This document shows, in pieces, positions 25,830 through 34,773 of a stretch of DNA of 64,000 nucleotides. Position 1 is the first letter of the stretch. Each line of letters begins with the position of its first letter. Under the pieces are notes generated by a model, which was not told the DNA's origin, searched no databases, and saw only the letters and a program-made list of their open reading frames with translations. The position numbers and the translations under genes were made by a program. Source of the stretch: Nocardia asteroides (GTDB lineage Bacteria > Actinomycetota > Actinomycetes > Mycobacteriales > Mycobacteriaceae); the NCBI RefSeq assembly GCF_900637185.1, contig NZ_LR134352.1, forward strand, positions 434,001 to 498,000, in the 5' to 3' direction.

Positions 25830-26411
25830 ATGGCTTCGCCCACCCTGCGCCAGCTCAACGGCTTCGACGAGACACCCGCCAGCCTGGCCGACTCCACCCT
25901 GATCCTGGTCGACTACCAGAACACCTACACCCAGGGCATCATGGAACTCCCCGGCTGGCAACCCGCCCTCGACGCGGCCACCGAATTGCTCACCAAGGCA
26001 AGAGAATCCGGAGCCACGGTCATCCACGTCATCAACGACGGCGGCGTCGGCACCCCCTACGACATCACCGCCGACATCGGCCGGATCCACCCCGCCGTAG
26101 CACCCACCCCCGACGAGAAAGTCATCGTCAAAACAGTCCCCAACGCCTTCGTCGACACCGACCTCGGCGCCGCGATCGACGCCGCCGGCCACAAATCCGT
26201 AGTCATCGCCGGCTTCATGACCCACATGTGCGTCACCTTCACCACCGAAGGCGCCTTCCTCCGCGGCAACACCCCCACCGTCGTCGCCGACGCCTGCGCC
26301 ACGCGCGCCCTCGGCAATGTCACCGCGGCACAACTCCACGACAGCGCCCTCGCCACCATCGCCGACCTCTACGCCGTCGTCGTCCCCACCGCAGCCGATC
26401 TCACGCAGTAG
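25830..26411 (+). CDS. Isochorismatase-family cysteine hydrolase
   Basis: 193 residues. Family triad: Asp in TLILVDYQNTYTQGI, Lys in EKVIVKTVPNAFVDTDL, Cys in GFMTHMCVTFTTEGAFLRG. Members cleave isochorismate, nicotinamide or N-carbamoyl compounds; the substrate here is unknown. GGAAAGG ribosome site 9 bases upstream. Paired with the divergent GlxA regulator. Confidence 0.9.
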   Translation: MASPTLRQLNGFDETPASLADSTLILVDYQNTYTQGIMELPGWQPALDAATELLTKARESGATVIHVINDGGVGTPYDITADIGRIHPAVAPTPDEKVIVKTVPNAFVDTDLGAAIDAAGHKSVVIAGFMTHMCVTFTTEGAFLRGNTPTVVADACATRALGNVTAAQLHDSALATIADLYAVVVPTAADLTQ

Positions 26412-26424
26412 CCCACCAACGCGA

Positions 26425-26461
26425 AAACGGCCCACACCCCGGTGTGGAGTGTGGGCCGTTT
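26425..26461. terminator. Bidirectional terminator at the left edge of the tail cluster
   Basis: AAACGGCCCACAC (26425-26437) pairs with its complement at 26449-26461. It gives A/T-rich ends on both strands, so it can end the isochorismatase gene (+) and the tail operon (-). Confidence 0.8.
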
Positions 26462-26484
26462 CGGCTCAGCGCAAGCTTTGGTGG

Positions 26485-26865
26485 CTAGTTGGGCGGGTAG
26501 CTACCGCCGGTGCCGAACAGGTCGCGGTAGATCCAGAACACCGCGCCGTCCTCGGCGATGAAGGTTGTCGCACCATTCAGGCCCGACTCGCTCAGCGTGT
26601 CCTGCGGGGGCTCGCCGGGGCCCGGAACACCCGGATCGGGAAGAACGCCGCGCCTGATGAGGTACGTCTCTTCGCCGGCTACCGCGTTGCTCGGAACCTC
26701 CCAGTAGGTGTCCCACGCGAGTGGGGTCTCGGAAGAACCCCCGCCCGGAACACCCACGATTCCGCCCAGGAACGGGCGGGACAGCACGGGCTTGGCCTGC
26801 CGCGGCACACGGATCGTGGTCCACGCGGTATTCGAGTTCACCCGGAGGCGAATCAACTTCGACAT
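26485..26865 (-). CDS. Phage-tail-cluster protein of unknown function (distal end of operon)
   Basis: 126 residues. Ribosome site GAAAGG before ATG 26865. N-terminal beta-like segment (IRLRVNSNTAWTTIRVPRQA) and Gly/Pro-rich loops; last gene of the tail operon, followed by the terminator at 26425. Position suggests a small structural or fibre-associated protein. No domain recognised. Confidence 0.65.
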   Translation of the reverse strand: MSKLIRLRVNSNTAWTTIRVPRQAKPVLSRPFLGGIVGVPGGGSSETPLAWDTYWEVPSNAVAGEETYLIRRGVLPDPGVPGPGEPPQDTLSESGLNGATTFIAEDGAVFWIYRDLFGTGGSYPPN

Positions 26866-26897
26866 TTTCGTCTACCTTTCAACTGCTGGAGATGGCG

Positions 26898-27332
26898 TCA
26901 GGCGATCCGCACATAGGTGCTCGCGCCGCCGGAAACCGTTGCTTGCCAAGCGCTCTGAACGGTGCTGAACACCTCGAGCGTCACCGTGTCGGCAGGACTC
27001 ACCGATGCGGTTCCGGTCACGGTCATCGTGCCGCTGGTCCCCGTCACCACGGCACCAATGGCCACTACGGTGCCGGTGACGACCAACCTCGCTTGATAGT
27101 TTCCCGACATCGACCCGCCTGCGAACACCACCGCGGCGGACAGCTGCGCACCGCCGTCGCTCGATTGCGGGCGCAACCCGTCGCCGGAGACCACCGATCC
27201 CGGGTAGGCGGTGGTGTCCGCCGTCCAGGCCGCGACGGTCGCCCAGGTATTGGCCGCACCCATCGGGCTGTTGCCGTTCTTGGTCATTCCTGAGGGCAGT
27301 ACAGCATTGGCCCCCGCGAAGATATGGGGCAT
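26898..27332 (-). CDS. Small beta-rich structural protein of the tail cluster
   Basis: 144 residues, Gly/Ser/Thr/Val-rich, with alternating beta patterns (YQARLVVTGTVVAIGAVV, TVTGTASVSPADTVTLEVFS) typical of tail-decoration or fibre-tip domains. Starts 3 bases after the preceding stop, so it is part of the same operon. Not assigned to a family. Confidence 0.65.
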   Translation of the reverse strand: MPHIFAGANAVLPSGMTKNGNSPMGAANTWATVAAWTADTTAYPGSVVSGDGLRPQSSDGGAQLSAAVVFAGGSMSGNYQARLVVTGTVVAIGAVVTGTSGTMTVTGTASVSPADTVTLEVFSTVQSAWQATVSGGASTYVRIA

Positions 27333-27335
27333 GAC

Positions 27336-27569
27336 CTAGCCCTCCCCGGCCGAGCCGGCGGTGTCCACCGTTTCCGGCTCGGCCGGAGCCTCCGGCTCGA
27401 CAGGCGTCTCGGGAACCGGCTCCGGATCAGGCGCAGGTTCGTCAGCCGCTCCGGGGTAGCCGGCTGCCGCGCTCTTCCAGTAGGGCGTGCCGTCGGGGCT
27501 CTCCGGTTCCGGCTGAGTTTCGAGCGGCTCCCACACCAGGATGGGGCCGCCGAGGAACATCGTGGGCAT
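27336..27569 (-). CDS. Small acidic proline-rich tail-cluster protein
   Basis: 77 residues. MPTMFLGGPILVWEPLETQP followed by an acidic Pro/Glu-rich tail. Its ATG overlaps the preceding stop (TAATG). The N-terminal MFLGGPxLV pattern resembles short proteins encoded beside minor tail genes in actinophages. Function unknown. Confidence 0.6.
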   Translation of the reverse strand: MPTMFLGGPILVWEPLETQPEPESPDGTPYWKSAAAGYPGAADEPAPDPEPVPETPVEPEAPAEPETVDTAGSAGEG

Positions 27570-28852
27570 TACGCGGTCACCCCCGCCAGACTCGCCTGCA
27601 GACCACGACCGGCCGGGCTGTCCGCGGTGGTGATCTGCACGACGATCCGATCGCCGGCGACGAAATTCCAGGTCCCGGTGATACTGGTGTCGATCGCATG
27701 ACCGGCTGCGGCGATTGTGGCCGCGGTGCCGGGGACGGCGACGCCGTTCTTCCGCAGTTCGACGACGAGGTTGCCGGTGCCCGCCGTCTCACCACGGTAG
27801 GTGATTTTCGAGACCGTCAGCGGGCGCTCGATCCGAAGGCCTTCGGGCAGAGTGTTCCCCGCTCCTGCGGTCCGAACACCGATGTGCGACTTGAACGCGA
27901 TGTCATAGGCCTGGCCCGCCGCGGTCGGTGTGCGCGCATTCGTCAACCGAGAATCGGTGTCGGCCACCGCATGGACCACGGCGCGAACGGCGGCCTCGTC
28001 CGCGGCGGCCAACAGGGCACCGACGGTCGCGCTGGTACCGGTCAGCTGGCCGATCGGGTGAGTATGCGAGATCGGCGTACGCGCGTTGGTGAGCCGTGGG
28101 TCGTCACCGGCGACGGCAGTCGTCGCCGTATCGCCGATGGCCGGGGGGAACGTCGCGGGCTTGCCCGAAATGCCGCTCCAGAGCGTGGTGCCCGCGGGGC
28201 CGCGCACGACGATGCCCTGACCGTTCGGAGTCCAGCCGCCGACCGCCCGGTAGATGTAGAGCAGCCCATCGGATTTGACGATGTACTGGCTGCCATCCGG
28301 CGGCGACGACGGCAGCTGCGCATAGGACTCGGCCTGTCCGTCGATCTGAATCCCATGGCCGGCCGGCCCGACGACGACGGCGTTGCCCGCCGACATCGGC
28401 ACCGGTGCCGCGAGTGTCAGGTCGACCAGGCCGGTGGAACCGGTGTCGGGGTTTTCCGGATCCGGACCCGGCATGTACTTAGGGACCTGGAAACTGAACG
28501 GGTCCAGCGGGATTCGTTCGCCGTCGTACGACAGGTCGAAGGACACTCGCCAGGTCCACTCCGCCGGGTTGGTGGCGGGACCAGGCGCGACCAGGCGCAC
28601 ACCTCGCTTGCCACGCCACGTCAGATAGCCGAACTCGTCGAGCTGGCATTCGTAGTGCTGGGGCAGTTGAACATAGGTGGCCGGTGCCGGCTGTGCGTCG
28701 CGTACCAGGATCTTGGGCGCGTCGGCGATGAAGGTGATGGTGCCGCTGAGCGGCGGAAACTCGGGCAAGTCCCCGAGGTCGGGCCCGTCGATCACGTTGG
28801 CGAGGAATCGACCGACGACCTTGCCGTACTCGAGCGGAGGCAGATCAGCCAT
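27569..28852 (-). CDS. Minor tail / tail-fibre protein
   Basis: 427 residues. ATG 28852 follows GAAAGG. N-terminal beta domain, then the collar-like motif DDPRLTNARTPISHTHPIGQ repeated as DTDSRLTNARTPTAAG, a hallmark of fibres and minor tail proteins of mycobacterium and rhodococcus phages. The C-terminal part (FVAGDRIVVQITTADSPAG) is beta-rich and may be receptor-binding. Overlaps the next gene by one base. Confidence 0.8.
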   Translation of the reverse strand: MADLPPLEYGKVVGRFLANVIDGPDLGDLPEFPPLSGTITFIADAPKILVRDAQPAPATYVQLPQHYECQLDEFGYLTWRGKRGVRLVAPGPATNPAEWTWRVSFDLSYDGERIPLDPFSFQVPKYMPGPDPENPDTGSTGLVDLTLAAPVPMSAGNAVVVGPAGHGIQIDGQAESYAQLPSSPPDGSQYIVKSDGLLYIYRAVGGWTPNGQGIVVRGPAGTTLWSGISGKPATFPPAIGDTATTAVAGDDPRLTNARTPISHTHPIGQLTGTSATVGALLAAADEAAVRAVVHAVADTDSRLTNARTPTAAGQAYDIAFKSHIGVRTAGAGNTLPEGLRIERPLTVSKITYRGETAGTGNLVVELRKNGVAVPGTAATIAAAGHAIDTSITGTWNFVAGDRIVVQITTADSPAGRGLQASLAGVTA

Positions 28853-28889
28853 GGCTCTATACCTTTCGAGATGATTGTGGCGGGCCGTG

Positions 28890-29930
28890 TCACGCCGGCA
28901 GCGCACGAACCTGCAGATGGGAATAGTTGCCGTTCACCGTGTAGCTGCCGCTACCCGCCACGCGGGACACCACGACGTACAGGGTGACGGTTTGGTTGGC
29001 CGGGACGATTCCGAATTGGGCCCCGGGCTCGACGGGATAGGCGAAACCCGGCGAGATCAGGACGTGTGCCATCCGCGACTCCCAGTGGCCCCAGCCCTGG
29101 GCGACCACCTCGCCGTCCGGCGCGCCGATGCGTACGGTCACATCGCAGCGCGTCGGTGAATTCGACGAGACGCCGACCGCGCCCTCGATCCAGGGTCGCC
29201 ACTCGGTCGGCTGCGCCGGAATCGTGATGGCCGCCAGCACCTTGGAATCCTCTTTGAGATTCTGCGCGGTGAGGAACTGGTTGTTGCCGATGGTCCAGGG
29301 ACCCCGCAGGCGGGGCGACGGGATCGGCCGGAACTTCTCGGTAGCGGCATCGAAACCGAGCACATATCCCTGGCCGAGCGGATTCTCCTCGGTGACCGAG
29401 ACGTCGGAGGCATCCGCGATGCGGCCTGCTTCTCCGGGATCGCCCTGCTGGCCCTGGGCGCCACGGGGAAAGGTGATCTCCAGCTGCTGGTTCGGCGCCG
29501 TGCCCAGAATCCGAGCCGATGCCGTGGAGCCGGTCGGACCCGCGATCCCGACACCGGTCAGGACATTCACCGGACCCCGGCGTCCCGGGCGCCGGAACGC
29601 GTCGGCGAAGGTGATGAACTCCGTACCGGTCCAGTAGTAGATCGCGTTGTCTTCCACCACGCGCCAAGCCTTGCGCGCATCGGCGGTGGTCAACCCGAGC
29701 GCGGACAGCGCCGCGGCATCGGCGACATCACCCTGCCACGCCCACGGCCATGCCGCGGCGCCCTCGGGACCGGGTGCGCCGGCGGGACCTTCGCGCAGTT
29801 CGATCAGAACCTCACGGTCGACGATTTCGACCGGATTCACCGTGTAGGGCAGGCCGACCGAGTCCGCCACGCCACGCATGGTGATCATGACGTCCTGATC
29901 GAACGCGGTTGTCACTTCCTCGTTGCTCAC
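28890..29930 (-). CDS. Tail-fibre-like protein, paralogue 3 of 3
   Basis: 346 residues from GTG 29930, which overlaps the preceding stop by GTGA. Layout shared with the next two upstream genes: N-terminal domain, a short collagen-like GPAGAPGPEG, WQGDVADAAALSALGL, KAWRVVEDNAIYYWTGTEF, a second collagen-like turn (RGAQGQQGDPGEAG) and a C-terminal beta domain (FGIVPANQTVTLYVVVSRVA). Probably a trimeric adsorption protein of the tail tip. Confidence 0.78.
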   Translation of the reverse strand: MSNEEVTTAFDQDVMITMRGVADSVGLPYTVNPVEIVDREVLIELREGPAGAPGPEGAAAWPWAWQGDVADAAALSALGLTTADARKAWRVVEDNAIYYWTGTEFITFADAFRRPGRRGPVNVLTGVGIAGPTGSTASARILGTAPNQQLEITFPRGAQGQQGDPGEAGRIADASDVSVTEENPLGQGYVLGFDAATEKFRPIPSPRLRGPWTIGNNQFLTAQNLKEDSKVLAAITIPAQPTEWRPWIEGAVGVSSNSPTRCDVTVRIGAPDGEVVAQGWGHWESRMAHVLISPGFAYPVEPGAQFGIVPANQTVTLYVVVSRVAGSGSYTVNGNYSHLQVRALPA

Positions 29931-31003
29931 AGCACCCCCACGGGTCGGGCCGTGCACACGATCTGCGCGTCGGCCATCTGGTAGTCGTAGTTCGCCGACC
30001 CGGCGCCGCGCCGCACCACCACATACAGGGTGGTTGCCTGGCCCGCCGGGATGACGCCCACCGTGCTGGACGGGGTCACATTGCGAGTCGCCAGATGCGG
30101 CTGGAACCGTGCCCGGGTGTGTGCACCGGTGACGAATCCGGTACCGAGAGCGACGATCTGCCCCGAGGCCGATCCGATCCGGACTTCGGCGTCGATCCGG
30201 GTGGAGAACTCATTGGAGTTTTCGTGCGGCCGAACGACCACACCGCCGGTGATCATCGGACGCCACGCGCTGTCCTGCGCGGGGACCTGCAGCTGAGCCA
30301 CTACGATCGAGGCGGCCGATACCCCCGACTGCGAGGGCGCGAATCCCGGGCCGTCGTCCCATGCCCGGTCCTCGACGATGGTCCACGGACCCCGCAGGCC
30401 CGGGTAGGGCTGCCCCGACCACTTGTTCGTCACAGCGCTCCAGACGGGCACCGCCTTGTCCGGATGCGCACCGTCGGCATAGTCCGCGGCCTGGCGGATC
30501 GGCCCTGGCCCACCGTCGGGACCTTTGAGTCCTTCGACGCCGCGCGGCACGACGATCTCCAGCACCAGATCGGGTGCCGTGCCGCTCACGGTCACCTGCA
30601 GGTCCGAACCCACCGGACCCGTCGTCACGCTGCCGATGGTCACCGAACACGATGCACCATCCGACCCGAGGGCACCGAACGCATCGGGGAACGTATCCAG
30701 CCCCGTCCCGTTCCAGTACGCGAGAGCACCGGTCGACAAGACCCGCCAAGCCTTGCCGGCATGGGGTCTGCCCAGCTTTTCGACAAGGGCTGTCAGCGCC
30801 GCCTGGTCGGCGATATCGCCTTCCCAACGGAAGGGACGCGCGGCCTCGCCTTGCGGGCCCTGCGGTCCGACGGCGCCGGTCGTCAATTCGAGGCTGCCGT
30901 CTCGCGGAGTTCCATGGAGCGCCTGCACGAGGCCGGCCGCACCGATCCCCTCGTCCAGTCCCCGAATCACGGTGGCGTCGAAATAGTTTCCTACCGAGGT
31001 CAT
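29927..31003 (-). CDS. Tail-fibre-like protein, paralogue 2 of 3
   Basis: 358 residues. Same architecture as its neighbours: GPQGPQGEA, FRWEGDIADQAALTALVEKL, KAWRVLSTGALAYWNGTGL, then RGVEGLKGPDGGPGP and a C-terminal beta domain ending VGVIPAGQATTLYVVVRRGA. The three genes seem to have arisen by tandem duplication. ATG 31003 lies 6 bases after the stop of the upstream paralogue. Confidence 0.78.
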   Translation of the reverse strand: MTSVGNYFDATVIRGLDEGIGAAGLVQALHGTPRDGSLELTTGAVGPQGPQGEAARPFRWEGDIADQAALTALVEKLGRPHAGKAWRVLSTGALAYWNGTGLDTFPDAFGALGSDGASCSVTIGSVTTGPVGSDLQVTVSGTAPDLVLEIVVPRGVEGLKGPDGGPGPIRQAADYADGAHPDKAVPVWSAVTNKWSGQPYPGLRGPWTIVEDRAWDDGPGFAPSQSGVSAASIVVAQLQVPAQDSAWRPMITGGVVVRPHENSNEFSTRIDAEVRIGSASGQIVALGTGFVTGAHTRARFQPHLATRNVTPSSTVGVIPAGQATTLYVVVRRGAGSANYDYQMADAQIVCTARPVGVL

Positions 31004-31009
31004 TTCATC

Positions 31010-32065
31010 TCATTCCGTGGGCTCGGCAAACGCGATGAGCGAGGCGCGAGTCGGGGTGAATCCGATCTTGTCGGAGCTGGGCCCGGTGCCGATCCGCTCG
31101 ACGGACACGACCAGGCTGCCCGGCTGACCGGCTGGAACGGTGGCGAAGTCCGAGGACGGCGAAAGAACACGGGCGGTGGTGCCGTCCCGCAGGCACGGGA
31201 ACACCGGAAGGTACATCCACGCACCGGGCGATCCGACCGCGAACGCGGTGCCGGTCGCGACGATCGGGCCCTGTGAACTGCCGAGGCGAACCGTGAGTTC
31301 GGCGGCCTGACTCGTCGTGTTCGAATGCACGGGAATATGGCCGTAGACCAGCGGGCGCCACCGGAACGGCTGCGCCGGGATGGTGAAAGTGCCGCCGTCG
31401 ACGCGGCTGGCCGCGACGATCTGTTCCGCGGGGAAGTCTTCCTGGTACCAACCCCACGGACCCGCACCCAATGGCGCCGGCATGGAACGGAACCGCCGGG
31501 ACGCGCGGTCGTAGGCGAAGACGCCACCGTGACTGGGGCCGTTGGTTTCCTCGTAGTCATCGGCTTGGGTGATCGTTCCCGAATCACCGGGTGGACCGAC
31601 CAGCCCGCGCAGACCTGCCGGGACCGTGGCCCGAATCTGCTGGTCGGCCGAACTGCCGAGGAACTCCAGCGCGGGCTCGGTCAACGTCGGCTCGTTGCTG
31701 GTTCCGACTACGGTCAGAACGTTGGCCGGAGCCGCGGGGCCGACCGGCCCCACCGCGTCCACCGAGTGCACCCAGCCATCGCCGACCCACACGTCCATGC
31801 CGTTGTCGTCGAGGCGGTGCCACCAGTTGCCCCTGTCTTCAGGGCCCAGGCCGGCAGGTCGGGCTGCGCTGTTCGCCAACACGCCCATCTTGCGGAACGC
31901 CGTCCGTGGCCGTCCTCGGTCGCCGGCCACCCCGGCCGGGCCGCCGGGCAGTGGCAGATCCGCCACCTCGGGGGCCAGCTCGACTTCCGCGTTCAGCAGT
32001 GGCAGCCCGTCGATATCCAGCTGGCGACGGGCACGCAGCCGCGCGGGAAAACTGATGTCTCCCAT
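31010..32065 (-). CDS. Tail-fibre-like protein, paralogue 1 of 3
   Basis: 351 residues; AAAGGAG before ATG 32065. N-terminal about 45 residues (RLRARRQLDIDGLPLLNAEV) differ from the other copies and may attach to the hub. GGPAGVAGDRGRPRT, NWWHRLDDNGMDVWVGDGW, a GLRGLVGPPGDSG turn and the C-terminal beta domain (LSPSSDFATVPAGQPGSLVV) match the family. Confidence 0.78.
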   Translation of the reverse strand: MGDISFPARLRARRQLDIDGLPLLNAEVELAPEVADLPLPGGPAGVAGDRGRPRTAFRKMGVLANSAARPAGLGPEDRGNWWHRLDDNGMDVWVGDGWVHSVDAVGPVGPAAPANVLTVVGTSNEPTLTEPALEFLGSSADQQIRATVPAGLRGLVGPPGDSGTITQADDYEETNGPSHGGVFAYDRASRRFRSMPAPLGAGPWGWYQEDFPAEQIVAASRVDGGTFTIPAQPFRWRPLVYGHIPVHSNTTSQAAELTVRLGSSQGPIVATGTAFAVGSPGAWMYLPVFPCLRDGTTARVLSPSSDFATVPAGQPGSLVVSVERIGTGPSSDKIGFTPTRASLIAFAEPTE

Positions 32066-32093
32066 TGAATTCTCCTTTCGGTTTCGGACTGCC

Positions 32094-33647
32094 TCAGAAG
32101 ATGAGCAGGTCCAAGTCCGCGCCCACGTCCGTCGACAGGTCCTTGATCGCCGAAGCCACGCGGCCCAGCCGCTGCCACGCCTTCACGACCGAGTCCTCTT
32201 CGTCGGAGCCGTCGCCGACGGTGATCTGCCAGGTCGCCGGCGTTTCGCGGTCATCGGTAAAGGTCAGTTCGGTGACGAAATCCGTGAAGACCGTCTGCCC
32301 CATGGCGAAGCCGATCTGGTCGCCGAGGCCGAAATCGCGGCCGATCAAATAGGGAGCGTTGTCCTGGATCGTCACCTTGTGGCTGGTATAGCCGCGGGTC
32401 AGGTGCAGGCCCTGGCGCGCGGCGACGAAACCGTCGAGCGTGAAGGCCTTGTCACTGCCGGTGATGTACAACTCGCGGAAGGCATACGGTCCGGCCTTGC
32501 GGACGCGCTCCATATCCCGGTAGACCATCCAGGCCAGGAACACGTCGTCGAGCTGGCCGCGGTAGAGCCAGTCCATGCCGATCAAGGACAGCAGCGCCTT
32601 GATCGCCATCTCGATGCCGGCGTTGACCCATCCCGGCGACCGACCACCCACGATGATGTCGGTCGCGGTGGGCTTGTGCAGCGCCACCTCGGAGGCGCCG
32701 ATCCCGGAGTACTCGCCTTCGAAGTACCACACCCAGGGCAGATTCCGCATGGTGCCGAACTTGCCCGGCGTCCCGTAGACCGCTTCGTACTCCGTGGTGG
32801 AGTCGAACTTCGGATACCGCATGGGCGTAGTGCCGTCGTCGGCGAATTCCTCGAACCACGAGACGATTCCGTCCAGCAAAGTACCGGTCGGCCCGGTGAC
32901 ACCCGATTTGTCCACGGTCTCGAGGACGACGGTCGGTTTGTCCAGGTAGTACCACTCGGGCGCAGGCTGTTCGTCTTCACCGGGCAGGAAGAACCGTGCC
33001 GTCAGCATGACGCCGGAATCCTCCAGCATCGGCTGGAACAGCTTGTCGGCCATGTCGAATCGGGCCGAGGCGGCGCTCCACCGGCTCGTATCGGTTCGCG
33101 GGTCGACCGGGACGACCGCGATCGGGAACGTCGTATTCCCCTGCAATCGCATCAGATTCATCGTGAGATAGGTCGTCACCAGTGTCCGGACCGGACCGAA
33201 CAGGATGTGGTGGCGCGGGAACTGGGCCAGCACCGGCGCGAACGGGCTGGCCCAGCAGCAGATGGTGGAGATGTGGTTCCAGGCGTGGATCGCCTCGATG
33301 TCCACCGTCTCGACCCCGTTGTCGTCCCGGACGATCGACGCCTTGGTGATGTAACCGTCCCACCGAAAACCCCTGGTGTTCACGGTGATCGGCAGGGTCG
33401 CGTCGGCGTGATTGCCGAACAGGTGGTCGAAGTGCACCATGTCGCGCGGGCAGATCATCTTCAACCCGCCGGCCGAGTTCCGCGGAAAGCTCACCTGCAA
33501 CGACAGGTAGCTCCGCTCCTCCCCCACCTCCTGCATGTCCTTGTCCCAGTACCGGACCAGAACCTCTTGATCCCGAGCATTGTCCTGCTCGACCCGGAAC
33601 ATCTCATCCATCCGCCGCGATTCCGCATGCGGGTCCCAAACACCCAT
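32094..33647 (-). CDS. Baseplate hub / Gp37-like phage tail protein
   Basis: 517 residues. Resembles the Gp37-like family named from Rhodococcus siphophage ReqiPepy6: N-terminal RVEQDNARDQEVLVRYWDKD, LKMICPRDMVHFDHLFGN and GFRWDGYITKASIVRDDNGV, then a long central region and C-terminal VTIQDNAPYLIGRDFGLGDQ. Such proteins play the Tal/hub role at the tail tip, positioned after the distal tail protein. GGTGGTGGAGG directly before ATG. A rho-independent terminator lies just upstream, so it must have its own promoter or rely on readthrough. Confidence 0.82.
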   Translation of the reverse strand: MGVWDPHAESRRMDEMFRVEQDNARDQEVLVRYWDKDMQEVGEERSYLSLQVSFPRNSAGGLKMICPRDMVHFDHLFGNHADATLPITVNTRGFRWDGYITKASIVRDDNGVETVDIEAIHAWNHISTICCWASPFAPVLAQFPRHHILFGPVRTLVTTYLTMNLMRLQGNTTFPIAVVPVDPRTDTSRWSAASARFDMADKLFQPMLEDSGVMLTARFFLPGEDEQPAPEWYYLDKPTVVLETVDKSGVTGPTGTLLDGIVSWFEEFADDGTTPMRYPKFDSTTEYEAVYGTPGKFGTMRNLPWVWYFEGEYSGIGASEVALHKPTATDIIVGGRSPGWVNAGIEMAIKALLSLIGMDWLYRGQLDDVFLAWMVYRDMERVRKAGPYAFRELYITGSDKAFTLDGFVAARQGLHLTRGYTSHKVTIQDNAPYLIGRDFGLGDQIGFAMGQTVFTDFVTELTFTDDRETPATWQITVGDGSDEEDSVVKAWQRLGRVASAIKDLSTDVGADLDLLIF

Positions 33648-33676
33648 CCTCCACCACCTTTCCTTGATTTGGGCAT

Positions 33677-33708
33677 AAAAAAAACCTCAACTCATTCGAG
33701 TTGAGGTT
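33677..33708 (-). terminator. Rho-independent terminator (minus strand) between the toxin module and hub gene
   Basis: Perfect 11-bp stem AACCTCAACTC / GAGTTGAGGTT (33683-33693 with 33698-33708) around ATTC, followed on the minus strand by eight T residues (33684-33677). A textbook intrinsic terminator, rare in such GC-rich DNA. It ends transcription of the toxin/immunity module. Confidence 0.9.
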
Positions 33709-33869
33709 TGAATCCGAAGCTCCGCCAGATGCCGAACAGACCCTTCAGCCACCAGGCCAGGAGCAGCTCGCGAGGGTCAGTCCGACTCGCTCTCCGAAGA
33801 CTCGGCGTACTTCTCCGGCCTGATCAGCACACCACCCGTGATCAGACGATCACGCAGTCCACAGAACCA
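33692..33869 (-). other. Two short protein-like frames, possibly small tail genes or remnants
   Basis: One frame runs 33869-33777 and reads GLRDRLITGGVLIRPEKYAE then an acidic end; the other, in a different frame, ends at 33692 with ELLLAWWLKGLFGIWRSFG. Neither has a convincing start codon, although their composition is protein-like. The second stop lies inside the terminator. They may be displaced pieces of the original gene between the distal tail protein and hub, or a frameshifted product. Confidence 0.35.
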
Positions 33870-34024
33870 TCAAGCGTACCGTCGAAAACGGAATCATCGA
33901 CAGGCGTGAAACATTGCTGCCACTCCCGATCGGGATCAGGCTGCGTCAGCGACTCCATCACCGACCATCCGTCGCGGGCTATAACAATAACCTCCGTGAA
34001 TCGACGGCGAATACCATCCCAATT
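33842..34024 (-). pseudogene. Remnant or start-less small immunity-like gene
   Basis: Open frame between stops, protein-like: GIRRRFTEVIVIARDGWSVM, EWQQCFTPVDDSVFDGTLDG, ending VDCVIV. No ATG/GTG near its 5' end (only an internal ATG at 33958). It lies directly downstream of the immunity gene at 34051, as the second gene of an immunity cassette would. AT-richer than the tail genes. Confidence 0.45.
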
Positions 34025-34050
34025 CTAGCGCGACTGATCCATCCGGATTG

Positions 34051-34773
34051 CTACAACGACCGAACCCAACCGTTGCGCTCCAGCTTCGAGATTCCTTTCC
34101 GGATATAGCTCTCCCCAGATCCACCTTCAAACCACACCGACCAGTATAGCCCCAGCTGCAAAGTAAGCGTGCCGTTCATACGCGAGATTCGAACACCGAT
34201 GGGTGGTTCCAGGAATACATCCTGGGGACCGTACCCCCAGAGCTCCTCTCCGACAGAAGTAACATTCAACGAAACCTGCGCAGCATTCCGACTCACAGTC
34301 ACCTCCGAAGGTCCCGCGGTCATACCTGGGATAACCGCCATAGATGACCGAACTTCCATCAAATACCAGCCCAGCGAGTAGCCATCGACATCCACACACG
34401 CTGAATCAACCGAGTCGATGCACGCGTCTACTACTTCGCGCCGCAAGTCACCATCTACAAAGGCTATTTTCGGCGAGTACGACGGGCTTCTGATTAGTCC
34501 GGACAGAGAATCGGAGGTAGCGAACATCCCCGCCGGCGGGTGGGCATTTTCTAGGGATAGCGGGTATTCCAACTCATCCCAGTAGGAATAAAGAATCTCA
34601 AATGAAAGAGGCCGACTATACTCTCCGAGAGTGTCGTAGAGAGCGTCGAGGGCGATCCCGCGAGCAGCCGAGTTCGATTCCTCCACCCCTTCTTCAAGCA
34701 CCCTGGACATGATGATTTCACGTCCGGGATATTCCACGAGATCGAACATACGCTCATTCGAACTAATCGACAT
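34051..34773 (-). CDS. Putative immunity protein for the adjacent polymorphic toxin
   Basis: 240 residues from ATG 34773, which lies 11 bp inside the end of the toxin gene, the tight coupling usual for immunity genes. Acidic and beta/alpha mixed (RMFDLVEYPGREIIMSRVLE; VDGYSLGWYLMEVRSSMAVI). No family recognised. Notably AT-rich compared with the tail genes, suggesting recent acquisition with the toxin C-terminus. Confidence 0.7.
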   Translation of the reverse strand: MSISSNERMFDLVEYPGREIIMSRVLEEGVEESNSAARGIALDALYDTLGEYSRPLSFEILYSYWDELEYPLSLENAHPPAGMFATSDSLSGLIRSPSYSPKIAFVDGDLRREVVDACIDSVDSACVDVDGYSLGWYLMEVRSSMAVIPGMTAGPSEVTVSRNAAQVSLNVTSVGEELWGYGPQDVFLEPPIGVRISRMNGTLTLQLGLYWSVWFEGGSGESYIRKGISKLERNGWVRSL

